From contig NZ_FOCO01000032.1 of the NCBI RefSeq assembly GCF_900110135.1, positions 1-36,521 of the forward strand: 36,521 nucleotides of DNA, read 5' to 3'. The translations under genes and the position numbers were made by a program. This DNA is from Pseudorhodobacter antarcticus (GTDB lineage: Bacteria; Pseudomonadota; Alphaproteobacteria; Rhodobacterales; Rhodobacteraceae). The notes beneath the pieces are model-generated. The model searched no databases. It worked only from the letters and a program-made list of their open reading frames with translations, and was not told where the DNA came from. Shown here piece after piece: positions 26,392 to 34,088 of the stretch (positions within the stretch are counted from its first letter, which is position 1; each line of letters begins with the position of its first letter).

Positions 26392-26538
26392 TCCGGATTC
26401 CGGAGATGGCTTTGGGCAAAATCCGGAGATGGGATTGGCGAAAATCCGGAGATGGCCCTATCTCCGGATTCCGGAGTTGGGTCGGCGCGTTGTTCTTCCT
26501 CCGTTCCGCAAAAGCCGTGTCCGGTTTCCGGAGTTGGC
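26392..26538. repeat. iteron-like array inside the HTH/replication gene
   Basis: Seven TCCGGA hexamers occur in 141 bp (starts 26392, 26399, 26422, 26445, 26463, 26470, 26527). Five extend to TCCGGAG(A/T)TGG at 26399, 26422, 26445, 26470 and 26527, the first three exactly 23 bp apart. The copies fall in all three codon phases of the host gene, so the repeat is at DNA level rather than a peptide repeat. A 38-bp stretch at 26353-26390 that is about two-thirds A+T lies directly beside it. This is the layout of a lambdoid origin embedded in its initiator gene. Confidence 0.5.
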
Positions 26539-26759
26539 TCTTGTGGAAAGCCATCTTCGAACCCCAGGATGTAGCGTGTCGCCTGGCGTTTATGGGTGCG
26601 CGGATCATGGACCCGGACGCGGTGGATCAGCCGCAGCTCTTCCAACTTGGCGAGGTGTTCGTTCAGCGCCGAGATCGACATTTCCGCATCGTCGGCAAGC
26701 CGTGCCTGCGTCGGAAAGCAGCCAAAATCAGGGTTATGCCGGTCGCACAGAAACCAGAG

Positions 26760-26829
26760 TATCCGTCTTGATCAAGCCTCTTTAATCACCCAATTTCGGT
26801 TTGCTTTGATGAGGGCGTTGGCACAAAAC
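26760..26829. other. 70-bp insertion disrupting the HTH gene
   Basis: This block is the only sequence separating the two matching halves of the winged-helix gene, and its length (70, one over a codon multiple) accounts for the frame change. It is AT-richer than its surroundings and contains the palindrome CTTGATCAAG at 26767-26776 and in-frame stops. I see no terminal inverted repeats or target duplication. Its origin is unknown. Confidence 0.5.
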
Positions 26830-26891
26830 AACGATCTTGGTGGCAGGTTTCAACCCACGTTGCTGGATGGCCCAGACAGTCGCTTTGTGGC

Positions 26892-27287
26892 TCATGGCGC
26901 AATCCTCCGCGCCGGGATCTGCACACGACTGGTGAAGCCGTTGTCCGCCAGCGCGCCCAGCGCATCGTCGACAGACCGCACCAGCGCCCAGCCGAAGCCC
27001 TGCGCGCAGACCGTGTCGCGGAACACCTCCTGCGATCTCCGTAATCGGCCCGTCTCGCTTTTGACCTCAAGGAACAGGACGCGGCTGCCAGAAATCACGA
27101 TCAGATCGGCAAAGCCAGAATGGACGCCCATGCCAACCAGGATCGACTGACGTTTGGCACCGCGCGGCCCGGCTTCGGTCACCTCGTTGACGCAGTGATG
27201 GACAATGGCATCGCGGGGCAGGGCGAAGCGCAGCGCTTGCACAATTGCACGCTGGGCATCGGCCTCAGGTGTGCTGCGCCGGTTCAT
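26892..27287 (-). CDS. VRR-NUC domain nuclease
   Basis: A 131-residue protein that is essentially one VRR-NUC domain: the N-terminal helix with TPEADAQRAIVQALR, then GMGVHSGFADLIVI with the catalytic Asp, LFLEVKSE supplying Glu and Lys, RRSQEVFRDTV and GWALVRSVDDAL. The fold is PD-(D/E)xK. Stand-alone phage members are thought to resolve branched DNA. The start is set at 27287, not at the longer in-frame ATG at 27377, because this ATG overlaps the upstream stop (ATGA) and the domain begins there. The stop overlaps the HTH gene start. Confidence 0.88.
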   Translation of the reverse strand: MNRRSTPEADAQRAIVQALRFALPRDAIVHHCVNEVTEAGPRGAKRQSILVGMGVHSGFADLIVISGSRVLFLEVKSETGRLRRSQEVFRDTVCAQGFGWALVRSVDDALGALADNGFTSRVQIPARRIAP

Positions 27288-27547
27288 GCGACACCACCTT
27301 TCGGGAAGGCGGCAGCTGCAATGGCGTGGAGGGGGCGACGGTCCAGCAAGCGCAGCAGGTCGATAGCATCTGCGCATTCGCTAGCATCGCCGGTTTGACC
27401 GACGACCACACGGGCCGCGAGGATGACCAGCGAATCCGGATGCTGCGTGGTATCGGCCAGGACGCCGCGCGCCTCGGTCAGGCGATCGGTCATCCAGTCG
27501 CCGGTTGTCGGGACGGGGACCAGGGGATGGGACAAAAGAAAGGTCAT
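27284..27547 (-). CDS. hypothetical small prophage protein
   Basis: An 87-residue protein of unknown function, helical in its second half (LVILAARVVVGQTGD, AIDLLRLLDRRPLHAIA). ATG at 27547 overlaps the stop of the excisionase-like gene, and its own stop overlaps the VRR-NUC start, so it sits in a fully coupled operon. No catalytic residues or membrane segment are apparent. Confidence 0.6.
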   Translation of the reverse strand: MTFLLSHPLVPVPTTGDWMTDRLTEARGVLADTTQHPDSLVILAARVVVGQTGDASECADAIDLLRLLDRRPLHAIAAAAFPKGGVA

Positions 27548-27789
27548 CGGCGCGCCCTCGCACGCACGCGTTTTGTGCTTTCCTGTTTTTCCAGCCAGTC
27601 CATCACCACGGCGCGGCGGTAAAAGGTTGTGCGCCCCGCTCGCACGCAGGCTGGGCCGATGCGCCGCTCGTCCCAGCGCCGAAGCGTGGCAACGGAAAGT
27701 CCGAGCTCGAGGGCCAGATCAAGGCGGCTGATCCATCCCGCCATTAATGGCACCGGAGGTTTTGCGGGAATTTGATGGGTTTGGGTCAT
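27544..27789 (-). CDS. AlpA/excisionase-like helix-turn-helix protein
   Basis: An 81-residue DNA-binding protein of the MerR/AlpA/Xis type: SRLDLALELGLSVATLRRWDERRIGPACVRAGRTTFYRR provides the winged helix and recognition helix, followed by a basic tail (RVRARARR). Such proteins assist phage-type integrases in excision or activate the operon. Position supports this: it is the first gene of the minus-strand operon and diverges from the integrase across the repeat-bearing region. AGAAGACC precedes its ATG at 27789. Confidence 0.75.
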   Translation of the reverse strand: MTQTHQIPAKPPVPLMAGWISRLDLALELGLSVATLRRWDERRIGPACVRAGRTTFYRRAVVMDWLEKQESTKRVRARARR

Positions 27790-27856
27790 AGGTCTTCTCC
27801 CGATTGTTGCCCAAAGGGGGCGTTTGTCCGGTTTGAGAAGACGCAGATCGGCAGGT

Positions 27857-27912
27857 GCGGCGGGAAGGCACTGACCGGCACTGAATGGCAGTGGATTTGC
27901 ACCCCTATGCCG
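27857..27912 (+). repeat. integrase-region repeat, copy A
   Basis: Begins GCGGCGGGAAGGCACTGACC and continues through GGCAGTGGATTTGCACCCC to ATGCCG. It shares this body with copy B (direct) and copy C (inverted). Relative to copy B it carries ten extra bases (GGCACTGAAT) in the middle. Confidence 0.7.
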
Positions 27913-28067
27913 CTCCTTGTTTTATTGGGTTTTTGTGATTTCGGCCAAAATCATGCTGCGGCGCAGCGCGAGCGAAGCGCTGTCCGTTTGAGCCGATGAT
28001 CTATGCGGGTGCCGATAGCGCGCGCGTCCCGCCCCATAAAACAAGGAGTTTTGTCTGTATGACAGAA

Positions 28068-28112
28068 GCGGCGGGGCGGCACTGACCGGCAGTGGATTTG
28101 CAGCCCGATGCC
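28068..28112 (+). repeat. integrase-region repeat, copy B
   Basis: Same orientation as copy A: GCGGCGGGGCGGCACTGACC followed directly by GGCAGTGGATTTGCAGCCC and ATGCC, lacking the ten-base middle insert of copy A. Confidence 0.7.
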
Positions 28113-28260
28113 GGTCATTGATTTGATTGAGTTTTTTGTGGTGGCGCGCCTTTGGTTGACTTTGCGCGGTAGGGCGTGGTCATCGCGCGCTTCGTTCTCA
28201 AATGCGGAAAACCGGTGCTCAGGCCCTTTTTTCCCAAAACCCGCAAAACACGCGCGGCAC

Positions 28261-28320
28261 CGGGGTGCAAATCCACTGCCAGCCCGCGCCACTCAGCGCC
28301 GGTCAGTGCCTCGCCGCCGC
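28261..28320 (-). repeat. integrase-region repeat, copy C (inverted)
   Basis: On the minus strand it reads GCGGCGGCGAGGCACTGACC, then a longer middle (GGCGCTGAGTGGCGCGGGCT), then GGCAGTGGATTTGCACCCC. It is inverted relative to A and B and lies about 75 bp before the integrase start. Confidence 0.7.
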
Positions 28321-28393
28321 GTGGCAGTTCATGATTACCTTGATAGAGCCACGAATCTACGCGTCATGACAGGGGCTGCAACAGGAGGATGAT

Positions 28394-29653
28394 ATGCCCA
28401 AGCGCATGAGATTGAATGATAAAACGGTTCGTGAACCCTTGCCCGTGAAAGGGAGGGATTATCAGATTTTCGACGTCGAGGTGCGGGGCTTTGCCGTGTG
28501 CATCTACCGCTCGGGCGGCCGGGCCTTCACGCTGGATTACCGATATGCTGGTCGCCAGCGTCGGATGACCATTGGGCGCTGGCCGGAATGGACGGTGACG
28601 GCGGCAAGAGAGCGCGCGAGGCAACTGCGCCGCGAAATTGACGAGGGCGGGGATCCGCTGGCCGGAAAGAGTGAGTTGCGCACCGCGCCGCGTATCAGCG
28701 ACATGATCGAGCGCTATATCTCCGAGCATGTGGTCAAACTGGCCCCGGCGAATGCGGCGGATCAAAAGGCGATGCTGGCCAAGTTGGTCGTGCCGCAGTG
28801 GGGCAACAAGCTGGTCACGGACATCACCAAGAATGATGTGGCAAAGCTGCTTGCGAAGATCGCCGAGGGCAGGGCGCGCCCGTCAAAGGTCAAACCCAAC
28901 AATCGCGCGCGCAAATTGCAGGGCCCCAAGCCCACCCCGGTGCGCGCCAACCGCGTCGGCGAGGTGTTGCGCAAGATGTTCACGCTGGCCATTGAATGGG
29001 GCTGGCGCGAGGACAATCCGGCCTCTGGGTTCCACCGCCGCATTGAGACCGAGCGCGAGCGGTTCCTGAGCCCACAAGAAATCGTCCGTCTGGCCTCGGC
29101 GCTGGACGATGCTACGGACCAGCGCGCCGCCGGGATCATCCGGCTTTGCATGTTGACCGGCGCGCGATTGGGCGAAGTGCGGCAATCGCGGTTTGAACAA
29201 TTCAATCTGGACCTCGGTGTCTGGTCAAAGCCTGCCGCCACCACCAAGCAGCGCAAGATCCACAGGGTTCCTGTCTCTGGCGATGTGGCGGCGATTGTGC
29301 GCCAACGCCAGCTGCTGGTCCCGAGCGGCGTGGCATGGCTGTTTCCCGGCGATGTGCCCGGCCAGCCGGTCAAGGAAATCCGCCATTTCTGGCGGCAGGT
29401 TCAGAAGATCGCGGATTTGCCGGATGTGCGCATTCACGATCTGCGCCATACCTTCGCGTCGTTGCTGGTCAGCGGTGGCGCATCTTTGGAAATGATTGGC
29501 AAGCTGCTGGGTCATACGCAAATGCAGACGACCCAGCGCTATGCGCACCTGATGGACTCGCCGCTGCGGGCGGGCGTTGACGCGGTGGCGCATATCTTCC
29601 GGCCTCGCCCGACACTGGTCCACGATGCGGACAGTGATCGCAAGCAGGCCTGA
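28394..29653 (+). CDS. tyrosine-type site-specific integrase (P4-like)
   Basis: A 419-residue recombinase. The N terminus (about 1-95) is the DUF4102-type arm-binding domain (FAVCIYRSGGRAFTLDYR), followed by a core-binding SAM-like domain and the catalytic domain. The catalytic set is complete: R258 (TGARLGEV), K285 (TTKQRK), H348 and R351 (HDLRHTF), H374 (LLGHTQ) and nucleophile Y383 (TQRYAHL). It should integrate and, with the HTH partner, excise the element. AGGAGG at 28383-28388 sits five bases before the ATG, the best ribosome binding site in the window. It ends 13 bp from a convergent gene. Confidence 0.95.
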   Translation: MPKRMRLNDKTVREPLPVKGRDYQIFDVEVRGFAVCIYRSGGRAFTLDYRYAGRQRRMTIGRWPEWTVTAARERARQLRREIDEGGDPLAGKSELRTAPRISDMIERYISEHVVKLAPANAADQKAMLAKLVVPQWGNKLVTDITKNDVAKLLAKIAEGRARPSKVKPNNRARKLQGPKPTPVRANRVGEVLRKMFTLAIEWGWREDNPASGFHRRIETERERFLSPQEIVRLASALDDATDQRAAGIIRLCMLTGARLGEVRQSRFEQFNLDLGVWSKPAATTKQRKIHRVPVSGDVAAIVRQRQLLVPSGVAWLFPGDVPGQPVKEIRHFWRQVQKIADLPDVRIHDLRHTFASLLVSGGASLEMIGKLLGHTQMQTTQRYAHLMDSPLRAGVDAVAHIFRPRPTLVHDADSDRKQA

Positions 29654-29666
29654 CCACCGCGCAAGA

Positions 29667-30290
29667 TCAGACGTTTTCGTCCTGTTGAAGTTCGCTCAAC
29701 ATCTTCCACAGTTCATCGACATGGCGCCGGATGGAGCGCTCGCTTGGAATATCGTCGCCATTCGAATGTGCCACGAACCAGTCCTGAATGTCGCCGATCA
29801 TCTCGGCTTTGGTGGCTGGGATGCCGCGTACATGAATGCGAACCAGAAAAGCCTTGGTCATGCCGTCCCAATCATAGGGCGATGCCGATCCGGTACCCCC
29901 GCTGACCCGGCGCAGAAGATCATGCTTATCTTCAAACTTCATGACCTGTTTGCTGCGCAAAAACAGATCGGCAATGGAGACATCAACGCCCTCGGGTGGA
30001 TCGGTGACAAAGAGCCAGTCGGTGGCTTCTTCGGTGCGCAAGCGACGCAACAGCGCGTTCTTGGGGCCGGTCCCACAGCGGCGAAACATTGGCACGATAT
30101 CCATGGGGCAGATGATAACCGTGCCTGCGACCCTTGTTGTGTCACAGAAGGTGGGAGGGATGCCGGTAATGATCTCCAGCTGGCCAGCGGTCGACCAGCC
30201 CGAGATGTCGGCCAAGGCGCACCCCCAACGGGCAGCCACTTCGTGAAGGGTGTAAAATTCGCGCGGAGGGAGCTTCATCGTGTAATCCAT
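29667..30290 (-). CDS. hypothetical protein with N-terminal HTH-like segment
   Basis: A 207-residue soluble protein. Residues about 11-40 (EFYTLHEVAARWGC, ISGWSTAGQLEI) look like a MerR/HTH_17-type helix-turn-helix. The C-terminal part (GIPATKAEMIGDIQDWF, SERSIRRHVDELWKML) looks like a second helical module with a possible HTH. No enzyme motif is seen. Similar genes sit beside integrases in related bacteria (from memory), but the role is unknown. ATG at 30290 is preceded by GAAAG; an in-frame ATG at 30278 is an alternative. Confidence 0.6.
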   Translation of the reverse strand: MDYTMKLPPREFYTLHEVAARWGCALADISGWSTAGQLEIITGIPPTFCDTTRVAGTVIICPMDIVPMFRRCGTGPKNALLRRLRTEEATDWLFVTDPPEGVDVSIADLFLRSKQVMKFEDKHDLLRRVSGGTGSASPYDWDGMTKAFLVRIHVRGIPATKAEMIGDIQDWFVAHSNGDDIPSERSIRRHVDELWKMLSELQQDENV

Positions 30291-30465
30291 CTTTCATTGA
30301 GCCTTGAATTGGCGCTTGGCAGGCGGAATAATCCGCCAGGCGTGGTGACTGTTTGCGGGGCGGCGTCTGCACCTAAAAGTTGTCGAATCATAAATGACTC
30401 GCCCCAAGGCTGATCTTGCACCACACTCCCCGTAAGAACCTGACGTGGAGGAAAAAAGAATCACG
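30291..30465. promoter_or_regulatory. divergent control region with GGCGGA-ATAA-TCCGCC palindrome
   Basis: The region separates the unknown HTH-like gene (minus) from the WYL regulator (plus). A perfect inverted repeat with 6-bp arms occupies 30322-30337, and a TCATAAATGA near-palindrome lies at about 30388-30397 within an AT-rich patch. Either could be an autoregulatory site for the WYL protein. Promoter hexamers are not clear. Confidence 0.35.
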
Positions 30466-31458
30466 ATGGCCTTTGCGAAGACCCTGGACTTGATGCGATT
30501 GGCCGAGATGGCCGCTGCCCGCCACAAGGGCGTTTCCCTCGTGGAGGTGAGTGCTGAATTTGGCGTCAACCTGCGCACCGCCCAACGCATGATCCGGGGC
30601 CTGGAGGCGGCATTCCCGAGCATTGAGTTCTCCACCGATCAGGATCGGCGGCGCTGGTGGAAACTGAATGATACGAAATTCCTGCGCATGCAGGGGATCC
30701 GTGACCACGAGTTGGAGGCTTTGGAGACGAGCATTCGTCGCGCCCAGCGCGAAGGGGCCACCAGGGATGTCTCTGCATTGATCTCGCTACGGGATCGGCT
30801 TTTGGCAGCGATGCCGTCCTCGCACGCGCGTCGGGCCGAAGTGGATGCGGGTGCGATGCTCGAGGCGCAGGGCTATGCCTGCCGTCCAGGACCGCGCGTG
30901 CAGGTCGAACCCGTCATACTGGGCGCAATTGCCGTGGCGATCAAAGCGCCATTTTCACTGAACATTGCCTATCGGGGTGCGCGGGATAATGGTGTGCTGG
31001 ACCGTGTGGTTGAACCCTATGGCCTGCTGCTGGGGATCCGGCAGTATCTGATCGCCCGCGATCTTGGCAACGGGCGGGAATTCCGACGCTTCCGGCTGGA
31101 TCGCATCAGCAGCGCCAAGATCACCGGGCAGTCTTTCGCCCGCGACCCGGAGTTCGACCTGGACACCTATGCCGCCCAGTCCTTTGGCTCGTACCACTCG
31201 GCAGCGGAATACCAACTGGTCGTCTGGCGCTTTGCGCCCAGCGCGGCGGTCGCTGCAAGCGAGTTTGAATTCCATTCCGACCAAGTCGTCACCGAAGAGC
31301 CGGATGGCGCGCTGCGCGTCGAGTTTACGGCTAGCGGGTGGGTCGAGATGGCTTGGCATCTTTACCAGTGGGGCGATAAGGTCGAGGTGATCGCCCCGGC
31401 TGAACTGCGGGATATGGTGAAGGGGCATCAGCGCGGGGATTTGGGCGTGCTGCCTTGA
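30466..31458 (+). CDS. WYL-domain transcriptional regulator
   Basis: A 330-residue regulator: N-terminal winged helix (about 8-60: LVEVSAEFGVNLRTAQRMIRG), then a WYL domain whose signature is VEPYGLLLGIRQYLIARD (about 181-198) with RRFRLDRIS downstream, and a C-terminal WCX-like segment (FEFHSDQVV, WVEMAWHLYQWGDKVEV). WYL proteins sense nucleic acids or nucleotides and control many phage-defence loci (for example BrxR and CapW). ATG at 30466 is chosen as the first ATG; a GTG at 30445 in frame is possible, and GGAGG lies rather far (14 bases) from the ATG. It precedes the ATPase/helicase pair on the same strand and is the natural candidate for its regulator. Confidence 0.88.
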   Translation: MAFAKTLDLMRLAEMAAARHKGVSLVEVSAEFGVNLRTAQRMIRGLEAAFPSIEFSTDQDRRRWWKLNDTKFLRMQGIRDHELEALETSIRRAQREGATRDVSALISLRDRLLAAMPSSHARRAEVDAGAMLEAQGYACRPGPRVQVEPVILGAIAVAIKAPFSLNIAYRGARDNGVLDRVVEPYGLLLGIRQYLIARDLGNGREFRRFRLDRISSAKITGQSFARDPEFDLDTYAAQSFGSYHSAAEYQLVVWRFAPSAAVAASEFEFHSDQVVTEEPDGALRVEFTASGWVEMAWHLYQWGDKVEVIAPAELRDMVKGHQRGDLGVLP

Positions 31459-31820
31459 CGCGTTGGGGTATTCTTCAACCTAGCCGATTGGCACCCACCA
31501 AGTGGGCGGGGCGCGATACTTTTAGCCCTTCGCTGACGATCGCTCGCTCCATGCCGCTTTCCGAAGCTGCAGTTCACACCTGCCGCAGCGACATTTAGAA
31601 GGGGTGAAACGGCGCTTTGGACAATCTGCATCTAGTCCGTCGTTTACTTCTTGAGCGCGGCTCGACTAGTCTCTGGTCTGTTACGGAGCATTGACCAGAA
31701 TTCGGACGGCGGTTTCCAATCGTCGATGGACTAAAAAGCACCGGGGACACAGTGAAAAGTGACCTTTGCTCGAATTCGTCTAATGGCTGGTATACTTTTG
31801 ACGCAAAAACAGGGACATCT
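31459..31820 (+). other. intergenic region upstream of the OLD-like gene
   Basis: 362 bp without a convincing gene and noticeably less GC-rich than the DNA to its left. A small hairpin CCCAC-CAA-GTGGG (31494-31506) may help end WYL transcription. An in-frame GTG at 31752 could lengthen the next gene, but the promoter and ribosome binding site at 31789-31815 argue against it. Confidence 0.45.
31789..31797 (+). promoter_or_regulatory. extended -10 promoter of the OLD-UvrD operon
   Basis: TGGTATACT is an extended -10 element (TGnTATAAT-like). A weak TTGCTC at 31767-31772 could serve as a -35 with a 19-bp spacer. A start about 7 bp downstream would leave a leader of about 17 bases carrying AGGGA (31811-31815) five bases before the ATG at 31821. 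Confidence 0.45.
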
Positions 31821-34088
31821 ATGTATCTCCACTCCTATCGGCTAAAAAATTACAGGCGTTTGCGCGACGTCCGTGTGGAGCTAGCGTCAGACATATCGAT
31901 CTTTGTTGGTGCCAACAACAGCGGAAAGACATCTGCCACTCAAGCGATCATAGCGTTCTTGTCGGGCGCGAAAGGCCGCTTTTCTCTATTTGATTTTAGC
32001 TCGCATACCTGGAAAGAACTAAATGCCTTAGGAGAGGCGAACGACGCTGAAGATGCAAACGCCACGATACCGGCAATCAGCTTGGATCTATGGTTTCGAG
32101 TAACCGAGGCTGACCTTTATCTGGTCATTCCGATCCTTCCCAGTACGGCGTGGGCAGGCAGCAAGGTGGGCATACGCATTGAGTTCGCCGCAAAAAACCC
32201 GGTTGATCTTCTCGAACGATACAGGCTGCAAAAGCAGACAGCGCTTGCTCAAGCTGCTGCGCTCCCGGAAGGTGCGGGGGCCTACGTGCCTTGGCCGAAG
32301 TCCCTCACTGACTTTCTCGAAAAGGAGCTTCAGAGCGAATTTGAGCTCCGCTATTTCGTGCTGGACGACGCACAGTTTGACGATAACCTCGTAGAAAACG
32401 AGGGCTATGTGCCTGCGATTATCGGGGGAGAGCCCAGCGGCGCAACCATTCTAAAGTCGCTCGTCCGCGTCGATTGCCTCAACGCTCAAAGGCATCTCGC
32501 CGACCCATCTTCGCGTTCGGAAGGCGGTTCAGGCAGGTCAGAAGATCTATCTCGTCGTTTGAGCCGATTTTATCAGAGAAACTTAGAGCAACGAGAGGAA
32601 GATCACTCTGCGTTGAAGGCGCTGTTCGAGTCCGAAGTCGGATTGAATAAACACTTGATGGACGTGTTTGCACCTACGCTCGATCGGATAGCAACTCTCG
32701 GGTATCCTGGACTGCATAATCCTAAACTTGAAATAATATCCGCGCTGAATCCTGCATCGGTGATGAGCCAAGATGCACGCATCCACTACGTTCTTGGTGA
32801 TGGTGAACAGGCCACCCGATTGCCCGACAGCTACAATGGTCTGGGCTTCAAAAACCTGATTTATATGGTAGTGGAGATCCTCGACCTTCAGGCGAAATGG
32901 TTCGATGAGGAAGAGAAGCGACCACCGCTACACTTGATTTTCATCGAGGAGCCGGAAGCACATCTGCATGCGCAGCTTCAGCAGGTATTTATCCGAAACG
33001 TACTTGGTCTTCTGGCCCGTCCTGGCGAAGAAGAAGGTATATTCTCCAGTCAGGTCGTGATCACGACGCACTCTCCTCATATCCTTTACGAGCGCGGATT
33101 TGCCCCTATCCGTTACTTCCGTCGACACGTTGTCGAGAGTGAACAGAGCACCCAAGTCCTGAATCTATCAGCCTTTCAAGCTGGGGATGCGCCTAAAGAT
33201 CGCGACTTCCTACAGCGTTACCTCAAGCTGACCCACTGCGATCTGTTCTTCGCCGATGCTGCCATACTAGTTGAAGGCAATGTTGAGCGTCTGCTAATGC
33301 CATTGATGATTGAAAAGGAGGCGTCAACTCTCCGGTCTACTGCCCTCTGTATCCTAGAAGTAGGGGGGGCGTTTGGCCATCGGTTTAAGGAACTAATTGA
33401 GTTTCTTGGTGTCACGACCCTTCTCATTACCGACATTGACAGCGTCACGGCTGCTGTAGAGCCTGCTCCAGTTGATGGCGATAACGAGGATGAAGAAATA
33501 GAGTTTGAGATTCCCGGAGCAGCCGGAGCACCTGCCTCGAAACGATACGGAAAGGCGTGTCTCACCAGTACAGAAGGCGCGGAGACCTCAAACCAGACCC
33601 TGATCCAATGGCTGCCAAAGAAGCGGTTCATCTCGGAACTTCTTATAGCAGGACCTGAAGACAAAGTTGCTGACCTAGTCGGCTCAGAAACAGCGAAAGT
33701 AATGGTGACGTATCAGGTGGCCACGGATGTGACTTGGGCAGGTCACTCGGTTCCACTTTGCGGCCGCACGCTTGAAGAGGCATTCGGCCTAGAAAACGCA
33801 ACTTGGTGCCAAGCGAATGAACAGCGAATTGTCGGACTGAAACTTCGCAATCCGCCCGCGGATGCGTCTGCTCTCGCCGGTGGGCTTCATAAGCGTGTCG
33901 GAAGCTCGGGTTTTGATAAAACCAAGTTTGCTCTACAGGTTCTTGCTTCCGAAAAAGACGCGTGGGCAACTCCGAGATATATTCGCGACGGTCTTGTCTG
34001 GCTAGCAAAACAAGTTAGCCTGGAAGTTGAGCAGGAGGCCGAAGCTATTGTCGATGCCGCTTTAGCGGCCGATGGTGCAGTTGAATGA
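31821..34088 (+). CDS. OLD-family ATPase with TOPRIM nuclease (GajA-like)
   Basis: A 755-residue protein. The ABC-type ATPase has Walker A GANNSGKT at 30-37, Walker B LIFIEEPEAHLHA at about 372-384, and the H-loop VVITTHSPHILY; a long helical insert lies between. The C-terminal TOPRIM domain shows ILVEGNVERLL (E485) and LLITDIDSV (D538, D540), the metal-binding set of OLD nucleases. OLD proteins followed by a UvrD-like helicase are class 2, known as Gabija GajA, which nick or degrade DNA during phage infection. This one is larger than typical GajA (about 580 residues), with an acidic stretch (DGDNEDEEIEFE) after the TOPRIM core. ATG at 31821 is chosen over GTG at 31752 because AGGGA precedes it and family proteins start here. 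The stop overlaps the helicase start (ATGA). Confidence 0.88.
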   Translation: MYLHSYRLKNYRRLRDVRVELASDISIFVGANNSGKTSATQAIIAFLSGAKGRFSLFDFSSHTWKELNALGEANDAEDANATIPAISLDLWFRVTEADLYLVIPILPSTAWAGSKVGIRIEFAAKNPVDLLERYRLQKQTALAQAAALPEGAGAYVPWPKSLTDFLEKELQSEFELRYFVLDDAQFDDNLVENEGYVPAIIGGEPSGATILKSLVRVDCLNAQRHLADPSSRSEGGSGRSEDLSRRLSRFYQRNLEQREEDHSALKALFESEVGLNKHLMDVFAPTLDRIATLGYPGLHNPKLEIISALNPASVMSQDARIHYVLGDGEQATRLPDSYNGLGFKNLIYMVVEILDLQAKWFDEEEKRPPLHLIFIEEPEAHLHAQLQQVFIRNVLGLLARPGEEEGIFSSQVVITTHSPHILYERGFAPIRYFRRHVVESEQSTQVLNLSAFQAGDAPKDRDFLQRYLKLTHCDLFFADAAILVEGNVERLLMPLMIEKEASTLRSTALCILEVGGAFGHRFKELIEFLGVTTLLITDIDSVTAAVEPAPVDGDNEDEEIEFEIPGAAGAPASKRYGKACLTSTEGAETSNQTLIQWLPKKRFISELLIAGPEDKVADLVGSETAKVMVTYQVATDVTWAGHSVPLCGRTLEEAFGLENATWCQANEQRIVGLKLRNPPADASALAGGLHKRVGSSGFDKTKFALQVLASEKDAWATPRYIRDGLVWLAKQVSLEVEQEAEAIVDAALAADGAVE

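Larger units (their letters stand above)
25857..26895 (-). pseudogene. prophage winged-helix (replication-initiator-like) gene split by a 70-bp insertion
   Basis: The gene starts at ATG 26895, which overlaps the VRR-NUC stop (ATGA), reading MSHKATVWAIQQRGLKPATK then IV. The continuation LWFLCDRHNPDFGCFPTQAR lies in another frame after position 26760. Removing 26760-26829 joins the two exactly and gives one 322-residue protein: a winged helix (about 15-90: TQARLADDAEMSISALNEHLA), a low-complexity linker (about 105-160) and a C-terminal domain rich in basic residues. The longest current frame starts at ATG 26681 and lacks the first helices. This layout resembles phage replication proteins of the lambda O type. 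The linker DNA carries an iteron-like array. The stop overlaps the methylase start (GTGA). Confidence 0.7.
27790..28393. other. 604-bp integrase/excisionase intergenic region with repeats
   Basis: No protein-coding frame here looks real. It holds three copies of a 45-60 bp repeat (listed separately). An inverted pair built on CTCCTTGTTTTAT is also present: plus strand at about 27913-27925, reverse at about 28034-28046. A small palindrome CTGCGGCGCAG lies at about 27956-27966. Promoters for the integrase (plus) and excisionase operon (minus) must lie here, and the repeats are good candidates for recombinase arm-type sites. The att core itself cannot be identified. Confidence 0.55.

Noticed and set aside
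21-28320. CRISPR array
   Set aside because: The repeats seen are few, of unequal spacing and without unique spacers of constant length; no cas genes are present.
31752-31820. GTG at 31752 as the start of the OLD-like ATPase
   Set aside because: The extra 23 residues overlap a good extended -10 element and lack a ribosome binding site, while ATG at 31821 has AGGGA five bases upstream.
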